A stretch of DNA of 18,183 nucleotides, taken from the NCBI GenBank assembly GCA_950075905.1, contig CATMVR010000024.1, forward strand, positions 1-18,183, written 5' to 3'. This document shows, piece by piece, positions 1 to 7,580 of the stretch. Source of the DNA: an uncultured Persicitalea sp. GTDB lineage: Bacteria; Bacteroidota; Bacteroidia; Cytophagales; Spirosomataceae. The position numbers were made by a program, and so were the translations under genes. Under the pieces are notes generated by a model. The model saw only the letters and a program-made list of their open reading frames with translations. It did no database searches and had not been told where the DNA came from. Numbering within the stretch: position 1 is the stretch's first letter; each line of letters opens with the position of its first letter.

Positions 1-459
1 GGCATTGTGGTAGCCCGCCTCTTCAACATGGTACGACCCACACGCGCGTACTTCGGCCAGAAAGACCTGCAGCAAGTGGCCGTGGTTCGTCGACTCATCG
101 AAGACCTGGCCTTTCCGGTTGAGCTGGTACCCTGCCCCACCGTACGCGAGGCCGACGGACTGGCTATGTCGTCGCGCAACCGCCGGCTAAGCCTCGAACA
201 CCGCATCCGGGCACCGTTTATCTACCAGTCGCTCACCGAAGCCAGAGAACAGTTAATTTCCGGGAGTTCGGTAGAAGAGGTAAAGAATATGATGCGGGAG
301 CAATACGCCCAACGCCGGGCTTTTTTGCTCGAGTACTTCGAAGTAGCCCACGCCCACACCATGCAGCTCGTTGACGAGCGGCTACCCGAAGGGCAGACAG
401 CCCTCTGCCTGGCGGCTCATTTGGATGGAGTGCGGTTGATTGATAACGTGGTGTTCTAG
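1..459 (+). CDS. panC: Pantoate--beta-alanine ligase, C-terminal part (5' end cut by window)
   Basis: The enzyme joins D-pantoate and beta-alanine using ATP to make pantothenate (vitamin B5 and CoA synthesis, cytoplasm). The frame is open from base 1 and starts in the middle of the protein. The translation carries the family signature AYFGQKDLQQ (bases 49-78) and the ATP-binding-loop motif READGLAMSSRN (bases ~145-180), followed by the usual smaller C-terminal domain ending in RLIDNVVF. About 152 residues are present; family members have about 280, so roughly the first 130 residues, including the N-terminal HIGH-type nucleotide-binding motif, lie outside the window. A GTG at base 7 is only an internal codon and not the real start. 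No neighbour inside the window belongs to the pathway. No T-rich terminator hairpin follows the stop codon. Identification is firm from the two motifs; nothing looks broken. Confidence 0.95.
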   Translation, partial: GIVVARLFNMVRPTRAYFGQKDLQQVAVVRRLIEDLAFPVELVPCPTVREADGLAMSSRNRRLSLEHRIRAPFIYQSLTEAREQLISGSSVEEVKNMMREQYAQRRAFLLEYFEVAHAHTMQLVDERLPEGQTALCLAAHLDGVRLIDNVVF

Positions 460-888
460 AACAGTTCAATAAAAAGTCATTAATTTTCTTGGAAGAAGAT
501 TGATTATATTGTACCTTTTCAAAGAAAAAGTGTAGTATTTATTGTTTGTTGTTGCCCTAACAAAAACGCTTTATACTACCTGTCCTACTTGAACGTATAG
601 TTTTAACGTTATTTTCATGTTGCCCTGCCATCCCGTATCCAGGGAAATTTATATAGTTAACTAACTACCGCTTCGTCGGGTAACCATCTGCTATTCTTCC
701 CCTTGCAGACTTATTTTGATATTTTAGTGGATCAGGGCTGTTAATAAAATCTGCATTATTGTAATCTACTATTTAAAGTAAATCCTGGTCCGCCCGGTGC
801 CTTCTGTCTTATCTTTCATCCCGAAAGATAAGACAGGGATATATGATGTATTCCTGATGGCTCTAAAAATTTACTACTCAAAAAAATC
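460..888. other. Intergenic region panC / FG-GAP protein
   Basis: This AT-rich stretch has no credible coding sequence on either strand. It holds one perfect hairpin (separate entry) near the downstream gene. I did not find a full TAnnTTTG -7 box; the nearest is TAGTTTTA around base 598, one mismatch away. The region is long enough for a promoter and a leader for the downstream gene, but the exact site is not visible. Confidence 0.6.
804..836. promoter_or_regulatory. Perfect 14-bp inverted repeat in the leader of the FG-GAP gene
   Basis: The arms are CTGTCTTATCTTTC (804-817) and GAAAGATAAGACAG (823-836), a perfect 14-bp match with a 5-nt ATCCC loop. The structure ends 52 nt before the ATG at 889. 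Neither strand has a T-run after it, so it is not a normal intrinsic terminator. It could be an mRNA leader hairpin or a dimeric protein-binding site; the sequence alone does not decide. Confidence 0.6.
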
Positions 889-2835
889 ATGAAACATGTT
901 TCTTTATCCTTCGGAATAGGCCCGAAAGGGCAGGCTGCTTTTTGCCTATTTTCCACGTGGCTCCTGTTACTTTCCTTCATGGTAAGTCAGGTGAATGGAC
1001 AAGGTTTTTTGGAGGTACAGAAAATTGTCGCAAGTGATGGAAATTCTGGCGATAACTTTGGATACAGTGTCTCTACCTACGGAGATTGGGCTGTTGTTGG
1101 AGCAGCCCGTGATGGAGATCTGGCAGGCACTGCCGGCTCTGCCTATTTCTTTAAAAAGGATGGCTCGGGTACCTGGGTACAGCAACAAAAAGTTTATGCC
1201 AGTAATGGCGCCTCTGGAAATACTTTCGGATGGAGTGTTTCAATGCACGGTGACTATGCACTGATTGGCTCCTATGGGCACAATGGCAATGATTCGCATA
1301 ATGGCTCTAATGGTTCAGCTTATATTTTCAAGAAAGATGGTACTGATACCTGGGTAGAACATCAGATTCTTACGGCCAGTGATGGCGCAGCCGGCGATGG
1401 ATTTGGCATTAATGTGTTCCTGAATGATGAATATGCTGTTATAGGCGCTTATTTTGACGATGCGGCGGCAGGCTCCGCTTATGTTTATAAGAAAGACGGT
1501 ACTGGTTTTTGGGTTGATGAGCAAAAACTTATCGCCAGTGATCGTACCGCGGGTGATTCTTTTGGCATTTGGGTTGCAATGAGTGGTGACTATGCACTCG
1601 TTGGGGCAAATTTTGATGATAGTGGACAAGGCTCTGCCTATGTTTATAAAAAAGATGGTGCAGGTACCTGGAACCAACATCAGAAGCTCTTGGCCAGTGA
1701 TGGAGCAGCAGGAGATAATTTTGGGGTTTGTGTCTCCATTAATGGGGATCAGGCCATTATTGGTTCTGTAAATGAAAATTCGGGAACTGGGGCAGCGTAT
1801 ATTTTCAAGGACGATGGTGCAGGAAACTGGGTTGAGCTACAAAAATTAATTGCCAGTGATGGTTCTTCCTTTGATCAATTTGGCTTGGTTGTCTATATTG
1901 AAGATAGCATGGCCATAGTTAGTGCCTACGCAGACGATGACAATGGTGGTGACTCAGGTTCGGTGTATTTATTTACAAAAGACGGTTCGGGCACCTGGGT
2001 GGAGCAGCAAAAAATTAAGCCCAGCGATGGGTCAGGCGGTAGTTATTTTGGAAATTACTTTTCGGTATATGGCGACTACCTGCTTGTTGCTGCTGCCTAT
2101 ACATCTGGAAGTGCTGGCTCGGCCTATTTCTTCAAAAAAGACTGTGCTCCTATTGACCTCCAAACCGACGCCAGTTGCAAAACAGTGTACCTCGGCTACG
2201 GCAGCACCTGTACTGAGTTATCGGCCTCGGTCACGGGCGGTTCTGGCTCCCTAAGCTACACCTGGAACCCCGGAAATCTCCCGGGGGAAAGTGTGGAGGT
2301 ATGCCCCACCGAAACTACTACCTATACCGTAACCGTGACGAATAAATTTGGCTGTTCCGAGTCCAGTCAGGTTACCGTAGAGGTAATTGACATACGCTGC
2401 GGGAATAAGGGGGATAAAGTGCAGATTTGCCATAAAGGCCAGGTAATATGTGTTGCTCCCAATGCCGTCGCCGCCCACCTGGCCCACGGCGACAACCTGG
2501 GCCCTTGCGGTTTCGTTCCTTGCCAGGGCTCTCCCGGCGCCCGAATTGGCGTAGAAGCACTGGAAAACCCAACCCTGTCAGGTATCGAAATGAGCGCCTA
2601 CCCCAACCCTGGCAACAGCATAGTCACGATTCGGGTAGAGAACATGCAGGCCGGCGAAGCCAGTTTTGAAGTAGTAGACCTCATCGGCCGCCCACTGATT
2701 CAAAAGACAAAGCAAATGGTAGAGGGTACCAACGATGTTACGTTTGATCTTCAGCCCTTGTCAAACGGTATTTACCTGATTCGCTGCCGCGATGCCTTTA
2801 TGCATCAGGGGGTGTTGAGGATAAGTAAGTACTAG
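889..2835 (+). CDS. Secreted FG-GAP-type beta-propeller protein with type IX secretion sorting domain
   Basis: A 648-residue exported protein, probably released to or anchored at the cell surface by the type IX secretion system. Residues 1-37 form a long signal peptide (charged start, hydrophobic core FSTWLLLLSFMV, cleavage near VNG-QG). Residues ~40-418 contain seven copies of a ~54-residue unit with the pattern QKLxASDGxxGDxFG..V...GDYAxxGA....GSAYxFKKDGxGTWVE, consistent with a seven-bladed FG-GAP-like propeller. Residues 419-500 look like a PKD/Ig-like beta-sandwich rich in Thr and Val. Residues 504-540 are a Cys/His-rich mini-domain (CHKG...CV...AV..HL.HGD.LG.C). Residues ~568-648 are the type IX C-terminal sorting domain, starting YPNPGNS and ending NGIYLIRC...GVLRISKY. 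The gene stands alone and ends at a strong terminator. The ligand is unknown; such propellers usually act in adhesion or protein binding, which is inference here. Confidence 0.88.
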   Translation: MKHVSLSFGIGPKGQAAFCLFSTWLLLLSFMVSQVNGQGFLEVQKIVASDGNSGDNFGYSVSTYGDWAVVGAARDGDLAGTAGSAYFFKKDGSGTWVQQQKVYASNGASGNTFGWSVSMHGDYALIGSYGHNGNDSHNGSNGSAYIFKKDGTDTWVEHQILTASDGAAGDGFGINVFLNDEYAVIGAYFDDAAAGSAYVYKKDGTGFWVDEQKLIASDRTAGDSFGIWVAMSGDYALVGANFDDSGQGSAYVYKKDGAGTWNQHQKLLASDGAAGDNFGVCVSINGDQAIIGSVNENSGTGAAYIFKDDGAGNWVELQKLIASDGSSFDQFGLVVYIEDSMAIVSAYADDDNGGDSGSVYLFTKDGSGTWVEQQKIKPSDGSGGSYFGNYFSVYGDYLLVAAAYTSGSAGSAYFFKKDCAPIDLQTDASCKTVYLGYGSTCTELSASVTGGSGSLSYTWNPGNLPGESVEVCPTETTTYTVTVTNKFGCSESSQVTVEVIDIRCGNKGDKVQICHKGQVICVAPNAVAAHLAHGDNLGPCGFVPCQGSPGARIGVEALENPTLSGIEMSAYPNPGNSIVTIRVENMQAGEASFEVVDLIGRPLIQKTKQMVEGTNDVTFDLQPLSNGIYLIRCRDAFMHQGVLRISKY

Positions 2836-2852
2836 TACAAATCCGTTGAAAA

Positions 2853-2888
2853 GCCCTGGAGGAGATGTTTCTTCCGGGGCCTTTTTTT
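2853..2888 (+). terminator. Intrinsic terminator of the FG-GAP gene
   Basis: A 10-bp stem (2853-2862 with 2871-2880, including two G-U pairs, 8-nt loop) is followed by one C and seven Ts (2882-2888). It begins 18 nt after the stop codon, which is the expected place. Confidence 0.85.
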
Positions 2889-3196
2889 CGTTTTGATTTC
2901 GGAATATTAGCGTATTGAATGCTTACAAAGGTCAAGGAAAGGTCAATTTTGGTTAAAGTCAATGGCATATATTTTCTGTATCTGGTTTTTAAAATAAGTA
3001 ACAGGCAACCTTAGCTTTTCTATAAGGTACTCTAAATAATAGTGATGCACTACACCCCTAAAAACCTGGAATCTGGGTTTACTACCATTTTGTCATTTTT
3101 TTCTGAGGCCTGCTTCAAAAATCAGCCACCAGCCCTTACTGCTTCCTTTTTAGAGAATAAATTCCTATATTTCCGTATTCACCATCAATTCTGGTG
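2889..3196. other. Intergenic region upstream of the AraC-TPR regulator
   Basis: No coding sequence is supported. The left part holds a cluster of AAAGGTCAA repeats (separate entry). Close to the start of the next gene, TATATTTC at 3166-3173 differs by one base from the Bacteroidota -7 box TAnnTTTG, but it lies only about 24 nt before the ATG and I see no matching -33 box, so it is a weak promoter candidate. Confidence 0.45.
2927..2962. repeat. AAAGGTCAA direct-repeat cluster
   Basis: AAAGGTCAA occurs at 2927-2935 and again at 2938-2946, exactly 11 bp apart (one helical turn). A shortened copy AAAGTCAA follows at 2955-2962. Spacing on one face of the helix is what a tandem-binding regulator would use. 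It lies about 240 bp upstream of the regulator gene, rather far for a simple operator. Confidence 0.4.
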
Positions 3197-5077
3197 ATGC
3201 ACCCTATGACGCAATCAGGTAATAATATAGTAGAAAAACTAATCCGGTTAATCAATGAAAATATCGGCAACCCCAAACTCTCGATCGATGACATTTCGAA
3301 GGAACTAGGAATAAGCCGGACGCAACTACACCGGGTCGTAAAACAGGTGACCCAGCTATCAACCACACTTTTTATCCGTAAAGTAAAACTAGAAAAAGCT
3401 AAAGAACTGCTCGTAAGCACCGACCTCAGAATCGCCGAGATCGCAGATATGATCGGGATCGACAGCCCCCAGAATTTTAGCAAGTACTTTGCCCAGGAAT
3501 ACCAGCAAAGCCCAACCGAATACCGCAGGCACCACAAAGATACACCCGAGCAAGCCCTCGAAAGTACAGAAGTCGAAGACGCTGAACCTCCTCACATTCG
3601 TGAAGTTCCTCCACGCCGGGCAACCTTATCCATGCTACTGGGTGCAGGACTGCTGATTGCATTGCTGCTTGCAAGTCTGTACAGGTGGGCAGTAGCACCC
3701 GACGAGGCCCAGCCCTTTGCCAATTCGGTGGCTATTCTGCCTTTTGAAGATATTCAGAATGACTCCACTTTCGCCCAGGGGCTGTCCGAAGAGGTACACA
3801 ACGCCCTGTCGCTGATCGGAGACCTGAAAGTAACCGCACTGGCTTCGTCGAAAAGCTATTCTCGTAGCAGGCGCTCTTTACCGGCAATTGGCAATGAACT
3901 CGGGGTAAACTACGTACTGCTGGGCCGCGTTCACCAGCAGGCCAATCGGGTCGAATTGTCTCTGCGGCTGGTGCAAACCGCCACCGGTTCTACCGTCTGG
4001 TCCAAAAAATACGCCGGACTTCTTGGCAATGTCTTCAATCTGATCAACGCCAGTGTCCGGGATGTAGCCACCGAACTCCAGCAGCCCATTTCGTCTTCCC
4101 TGGCCCAGCGCCTGGACCGTATCCCAACTACCAACCCCCATGCTTACAACGAGCTCTTGCGGGGACGCTCGCTTCTGGCTACCCGGGAATATGTAAAACT
4201 TACGGAAAGTATCCGGCTTTTTGAGCGCGCTATTGCCCTCGACTCTAATTCTGCCGAGGCTTACGCCAACAAGGCCGGTGCCTTTCAGTTGCTGTACAAT
4301 CTTGGCTACGCCGAAAGGAAGTCCAGCCTTGACAGCGCCGAAAAGTACGTTCTTTCGGCCATTCGGCTCGACCCCGAGAGCAGCATGGCCTACGCAATTC
4401 TTGGCAATATTTACCGCGATCAGTACAAGTGGGAGCAGGCACGTACTGCCTACGAGATTTCCCTAAAATACAAACCCAATGACGCTCTGACCCTGTATTG
4501 GTATAGCTTATTGCTGCGTTCGATTGGCAGACCGGCCGAAGCTCTGGAAGTCAGTGCCCGCGCCAGGATGCTCGACCCACTGTACCCGGTTATTCTGGCC
4601 GGGCACGTTCTCAATTGCTGCTACGCCGGGCGTTTTGATCTGGCCGAGCAAAACCTCAAAGAAAGCGAACTGATTTTTGACAACTCCTTTCTGCTCTACT
4701 TTGCCTGGGGCTACTACTATCTGCTTCAAGGGAACTACCAGCAGGCTGTGGTTTGGCTAAAACGCTCCTACCAGCTAAACCCCACCATGGGCAACCTCCG
4801 CATGCTGCTGTATTACGCCGAAGCCAAACGGGGAAATACCGCTGCGACCGAAGCCTACCTGAAATCGCTGGGACAAGAGGGCAGGGAATCTGGGGCCAAG
4901 GCAATGGTTTACTCCGGACTGGGCCGATACGAACCTGCCCTGGCGGCCTTGCAGGAGGCCTCCACAAACCGGAACATCCACCCGGATCTGGTGCTGCACC
5001 CGGCATTCAGGATTTTTCATAAAGATCCCCGTTTTATAAAAATCCTGAAAGAACACTCCCTGCAACTACCCGAATGA
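3197..5077 (+). CDS. Transmembrane one-component regulator: AraC-type HTH, TolB-like domain, TPR repeats
   Basis: A ~626-residue membrane-spanning transcription factor in the style of CadC/ToxR. Residues ~15-112 form an AraC-type double helix-turn-helix (first helix pair SIDDISKELGISRTQLHRVV; second RIAEIADMIGIDSPQNFSKYF, then the typical SPTEYRR end). A linker is followed by one membrane segment at ~143-165 (LSMLLGAGLLIALLLASLY). Residues ~175-295 resemble the TolB/FlgO-like domain found in CadC-type proteins (SVAILPFEDIQND...GLSEEVHNAL...VNYVLLGRV...VELSLRLV...VWSKKY). From ~305 to the end there are about seven TPR units. The likely topology is DNA-binding part inside and sensor part in the periplasm. 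ATG 3197 is preferred over the GTG at 3194; ATG 3206 is also possible. No Shine-Dalgarno is visible. It is followed by an operator-like repeat and a secreted hydrolase gene, which may be its target (inference). Confidence 0.85.
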   Translation: MHPMTQSGNNIVEKLIRLINENIGNPKLSIDDISKELGISRTQLHRVVKQVTQLSTTLFIRKVKLEKAKELLVSTDLRIAEIADMIGIDSPQNFSKYFAQEYQQSPTEYRRHHKDTPEQALESTEVEDAEPPHIREVPPRRATLSMLLGAGLLIALLLASLYRWAVAPDEAQPFANSVAILPFEDIQNDSTFAQGLSEEVHNALSLIGDLKVTALASSKSYSRSRRSLPAIGNELGVNYVLLGRVHQQANRVELSLRLVQTATGSTVWSKKYAGLLGNVFNLINASVRDVATELQQPISSSLAQRLDRIPTTNPHAYNELLRGRSLLATREYVKLTESIRLFERAIALDSNSAEAYANKAGAFQLLYNLGYAERKSSLDSAEKYVLSAIRLDPESSMAYAILGNIYRDQYKWEQARTAYEISLKYKPNDALTLYWYSLLLRSIGRPAEALEVSARARMLDPLYPVILAGHVLNCCYAGRFDLAEQNLKESELIFDNSFLLYFAWGYYYLLQGNYQQAVVWLKRSYQLNPTMGNLRMLLYYAEAKRGNTAATEAYLKSLGQEGRESGAKAMVYSGLGRYEPALAALQEASTNRNIHPDLVLHPAFRIFHKDPRFIKILKEHSLQLPE

Positions 5078-5150
5078 CGCATGGGGCGCACAGATGTCTT
5101 TATAGCGTTTCTAAAAGGTTTTTGAAGAGTTGAAATATTATACCACGCTT

Positions 5151-5185
5151 TTTCACCAATACACTTCCTTTGCAACAATAGACCA
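5151..5185. promoter_or_regulatory. Tandem direct repeat (operator candidate, copy A)
   Basis: The 16-mer TTGCAACAATAGACCA at 5170-5185 is preceded exactly 19 bp earlier by a degenerate copy TTTCACCAATACACTT (5151-5166, 11 of 16 identical). The same element, with the same 19-bp period and better conserved, lies at 12431-12465. It sits upstream of a -7 box in front of the hydrolase gene, a position suited to an activator. Candidate binders are the AraC-type regulator encoded next door or the LytTR regulator at 14870-15640; neither is proven. Confidence 0.5.
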
Positions 5186-5235
5186 CTCCTTCGCAGGGAT
5201 AAGCCATCTTAGTGGCGTTTTTCGGGCTGGTTGGT

Positions 5236-5243
5236 TATATTTG
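5236..5243 (+). promoter_or_regulatory. Bacteroidota -7 box for the hydrolase gene
   Basis: TATATTTG matches the consensus TAnnTTTG exactly. No clear -33 TTTG is seen 17-21 nt upstream, which would fit an activator-dependent promoter. Transcription would begin near 5250, leaving about 100 nt of leader before the ATG at 5354. Confidence 0.5.
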
Positions 5244-5353
5244 GCAAGGTATATTTCTACCACTCGTCATGTAAGCTGCGGCTTTTTTTACAGCGTACAG
5301 CCGGTAGCGAGCTATTGCATGTATAGTCAATCGTTTTCATTCAATCCCCTTTT

Positions 5354-7561
5354 ATGCGCCAATATCTGCTTCTAACCAGCTTTTTTTTGCTGACAATTTT
5401 TTGTTACGGCCAAAGCCAGGGTATACCTGCCCGGCTAAAAAGCCTCCCAATCTTTACTCCCCACAAGGTAACCACCGACTGGCTGCTCGGGACCCGGACT
5501 TTTGAGGCCGGTATCTACGGCACTGCTTCCGGCAAAGACCTTGTACTGAGCAATGGATTGATCAAACGCCGTATCAGGATGGTCCCCAATGCCGCCACCA
5601 TCGATTTCCAAAATCTGACGAACGGCGAGCAATTTATCCGCTCAGTAAAACCGGAGGCACGTGTAGTGCTCAACGGAAAAGCCTATAACATCGGGGGCCT
5701 CTACGGGCAAAAGGAACACGCTTACCTACGCGAAGAATGGGTAGATAATTTTACGAGCGATGAAACCGATTTTCAGTTGACTGCTTATTCGACACAGCCC
5801 CTTGCCTCCACCATTCAATGGAAGCCTGCCACCTGGACCATGAATACCCGTATGCCCACCGGCCAGGAAGTAAGCTTGCAGTTTGCCTCTACTCTGCCTG
5901 ATCTTCGGGGGGTTGCGGTGAACGTACACTACGCAATCTACGACAATGTGCCGGTAGTGAGCAAATGGGTCACGGTGCAGAACACCAGCGGCAAGGACAT
6001 ACGGATAGACCAGATTGTGAACGAAATTCTGGCTACCCCTGAGGAAGAATCGGCCGTAGTGGGTACGCCCGACCAGATGGAGAAGCCCCGCAAACTGTAC
6101 ATTGAAAATAACTATGCATACAACAACGCCATGCGGTACGAATTGTCGGACCAGGCCACGCACTGGAAGACGGATTCGAGCTACACCTCGCAGGTCAACT
6201 ATAACTTCCAGACGCCCTGCCTGGTGGAGATATACCCAAACGCCGGCATCGGCGTTTCGCTCCCGCCCGGCCAAACCCTGACTTCGGTACGTAGCTACGA
6301 GTTATTGCTTGATAGTTACGACCGCGAGCGAAATGGTCTGGCGCGGCGGCAAATGTACCGCACCATTGCCCCCTGGACCACGCAAAACCCCGTGTTTATG
6401 CACCTGGTGAGTACAGACCCGGTGAAGGTAAAAGAAGTAGTGGATCAGTGCGCCGAAACGGGCTACGAAATGGTGATTCTGAGCTTTGGCAGCGGGCTGA
6501 ACATGGAGGATACCTCGGCGGTCAATATCGCCAAATTCAAAGCTTTGGCCGACTATGCCCACCAAAAGGGTGTGATGCTGGGCGGCTACTCCCTGTTCAG
6601 CAGCCGCCGCATTGACGACGAAAACGACGTAATAGACCCCGTCACAGGACTGCCCGACAAGGGCGCACAATTTGGCCACGCTCCCTGTCTGGCCAGCCGC
6701 TGGGGCCTGGACTACCTGCAAAAGATGCGTACGTTCATGGTCAAAACCGGCTTTGCCCTGTTGGAACACGACGGTCCCTACCCCGGCGACCTCTGCGCCT
6801 CCACCACCCACCCTGGCCACCAGGGCCTGCATGATTCGCGTTGGGTGCAGATGGAGCTGCAAAAAGGATTATACCGCTGGCTCAACGAGCGCGGCGTGTA
6901 CATCAATGCGCCCGACTGGTACTTTCTGGATGGTACCCATAAAATTGCCATTGGCTACCGGGAAGTAAACTTTTCGCTCTCCCGCGAGCAGCAGAAAATC
7001 CTGAACCGACAAAATATTTACGACGGTACCTGGGAGAAAACGCCCTCCATGGGCTGGGGCTTTGTGCCACTCACCAAGTACCAGGGTGGAGGGCCGGAGG
7101 CAGTACTCGAACCCCTCAGCGAGCACTTAAACGACTACCGGCAACTGATGATGCAGTACTACGGGGCCGGCGTGCAGGCCTGCTACCGCGGCCCCCGGCT
7201 CTACGACACCGAGGCTACCAAACAGACGGTAAAAGAGGTAGTAAGCTGGTATAAAAAATACCGTCAGATTCTCAACTCCGACCTTATTCACCTGCGCCGC
7301 CCCGACGGGCGCGACTGGGACGGCATCATGCACGTGAATCCCGGCCTGCGGGAGAAAGGACTGATAATGCTGTACAATCCCGGTAAAGAAACCATTACAC
7401 GGAGTATTCGCCTGCCGCTTTACTATACCGGACTCACCAACCGGGCTTCCATACGGGAGCAGGAAGAAAAAGCCAAAAGCTACCCCCTAGACCGAGCCTA
7501 CGAAGCCGAAATAGTAGTAACTCTGCCAGCCGAAGGCTTTACCTGGCTGGTGGTAGAGTAG
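5354..7561 (+). CDS. Secreted glycoside-hydrolase-like protein (alpha-galactosidase / clan GH-D type TIM barrel)
   Basis: A 735-residue exported protein, probably periplasmic. Residues 1-19 are a signal peptide (MRQYLLLTSFFLLTIFCYG). Residues ~45-320 are beta-rich and resemble the N-terminal supersandwich of GH36-type enzymes (LVLSNGLIKRRIRM...YDNVPVVSKWVTVQN). From ~345 a TIM-barrel-like part begins (NPVFMHLVSTDP...GYEMVILSFGSG). The most conserved-looking patches are LEHDGPYPGD (D473, D479) and INAPDWYFLDG (D521, D526), candidate catalytic acids. A small beta domain closes the protein (GLIMLYNPGKE...LPAEGFTWLVV). The substrate cannot be read from sequence; alpha-linked sugars are a guess from the fold. 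The ATG at 5354 is chosen because it directly starts the signal peptide. It follows the AraC-TPR regulator and a possible operator, suggesting induced expression. Confidence 0.65.
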   Translation: MRQYLLLTSFFLLTIFCYGQSQGIPARLKSLPIFTPHKVTTDWLLGTRTFEAGIYGTASGKDLVLSNGLIKRRIRMVPNAATIDFQNLTNGEQFIRSVKPEARVVLNGKAYNIGGLYGQKEHAYLREEWVDNFTSDETDFQLTAYSTQPLASTIQWKPATWTMNTRMPTGQEVSLQFASTLPDLRGVAVNVHYAIYDNVPVVSKWVTVQNTSGKDIRIDQIVNEILATPEEESAVVGTPDQMEKPRKLYIENNYAYNNAMRYELSDQATHWKTDSSYTSQVNYNFQTPCLVEIYPNAGIGVSLPPGQTLTSVRSYELLLDSYDRERNGLARRQMYRTIAPWTTQNPVFMHLVSTDPVKVKEVVDQCAETGYEMVILSFGSGLNMEDTSAVNIAKFKALADYAHQKGVMLGGYSLFSSRRIDDENDVIDPVTGLPDKGAQFGHAPCLASRWGLDYLQKMRTFMVKTGFALLEHDGPYPGDLCASTTHPGHQGLHDSRWVQMELQKGLYRWLNERGVYINAPDWYFLDGTHKIAIGYREVNFSLSREQQKILNRQNIYDGTWEKTPSMGWGFVPLTKYQGGGPEAVLEPLSEHLNDYRQLMMQYYGAGVQACYRGPRLYDTEATKQTVKEVVSWYKKYRQILNSDLIHLRRPDGRDWDGIMHVNPGLREKGLIMLYNPGKETITRSIRLPLYYTGLTNRASIREQEEKAKSYPLDRAYEAEIVVTLPAEGFTWLVVE

Positions 7562-7580
7562 CTTACGGCCAAACGACTAC

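Noticed and set aside
535..560. TATTGTT-containing stretch resembling the reverse complement of the direct-repeat operator
   Set aside because: Only about 10 of 16 positions agree and there is no partner 19 bp away; expected by chance in AT-rich DNA.
889..2160. Tandem repeats as a CRISPR-like or satellite array
   Set aside because: The repetition is at protein level with variable codons and length, explained by seven propeller units.
5130..5375. 81-codon plus-strand frame between the regulator and hydrolase genes
   Set aside because: It overlaps the operator and promoter signals and the start of the hydrolase gene, and its composition is not protein-like.
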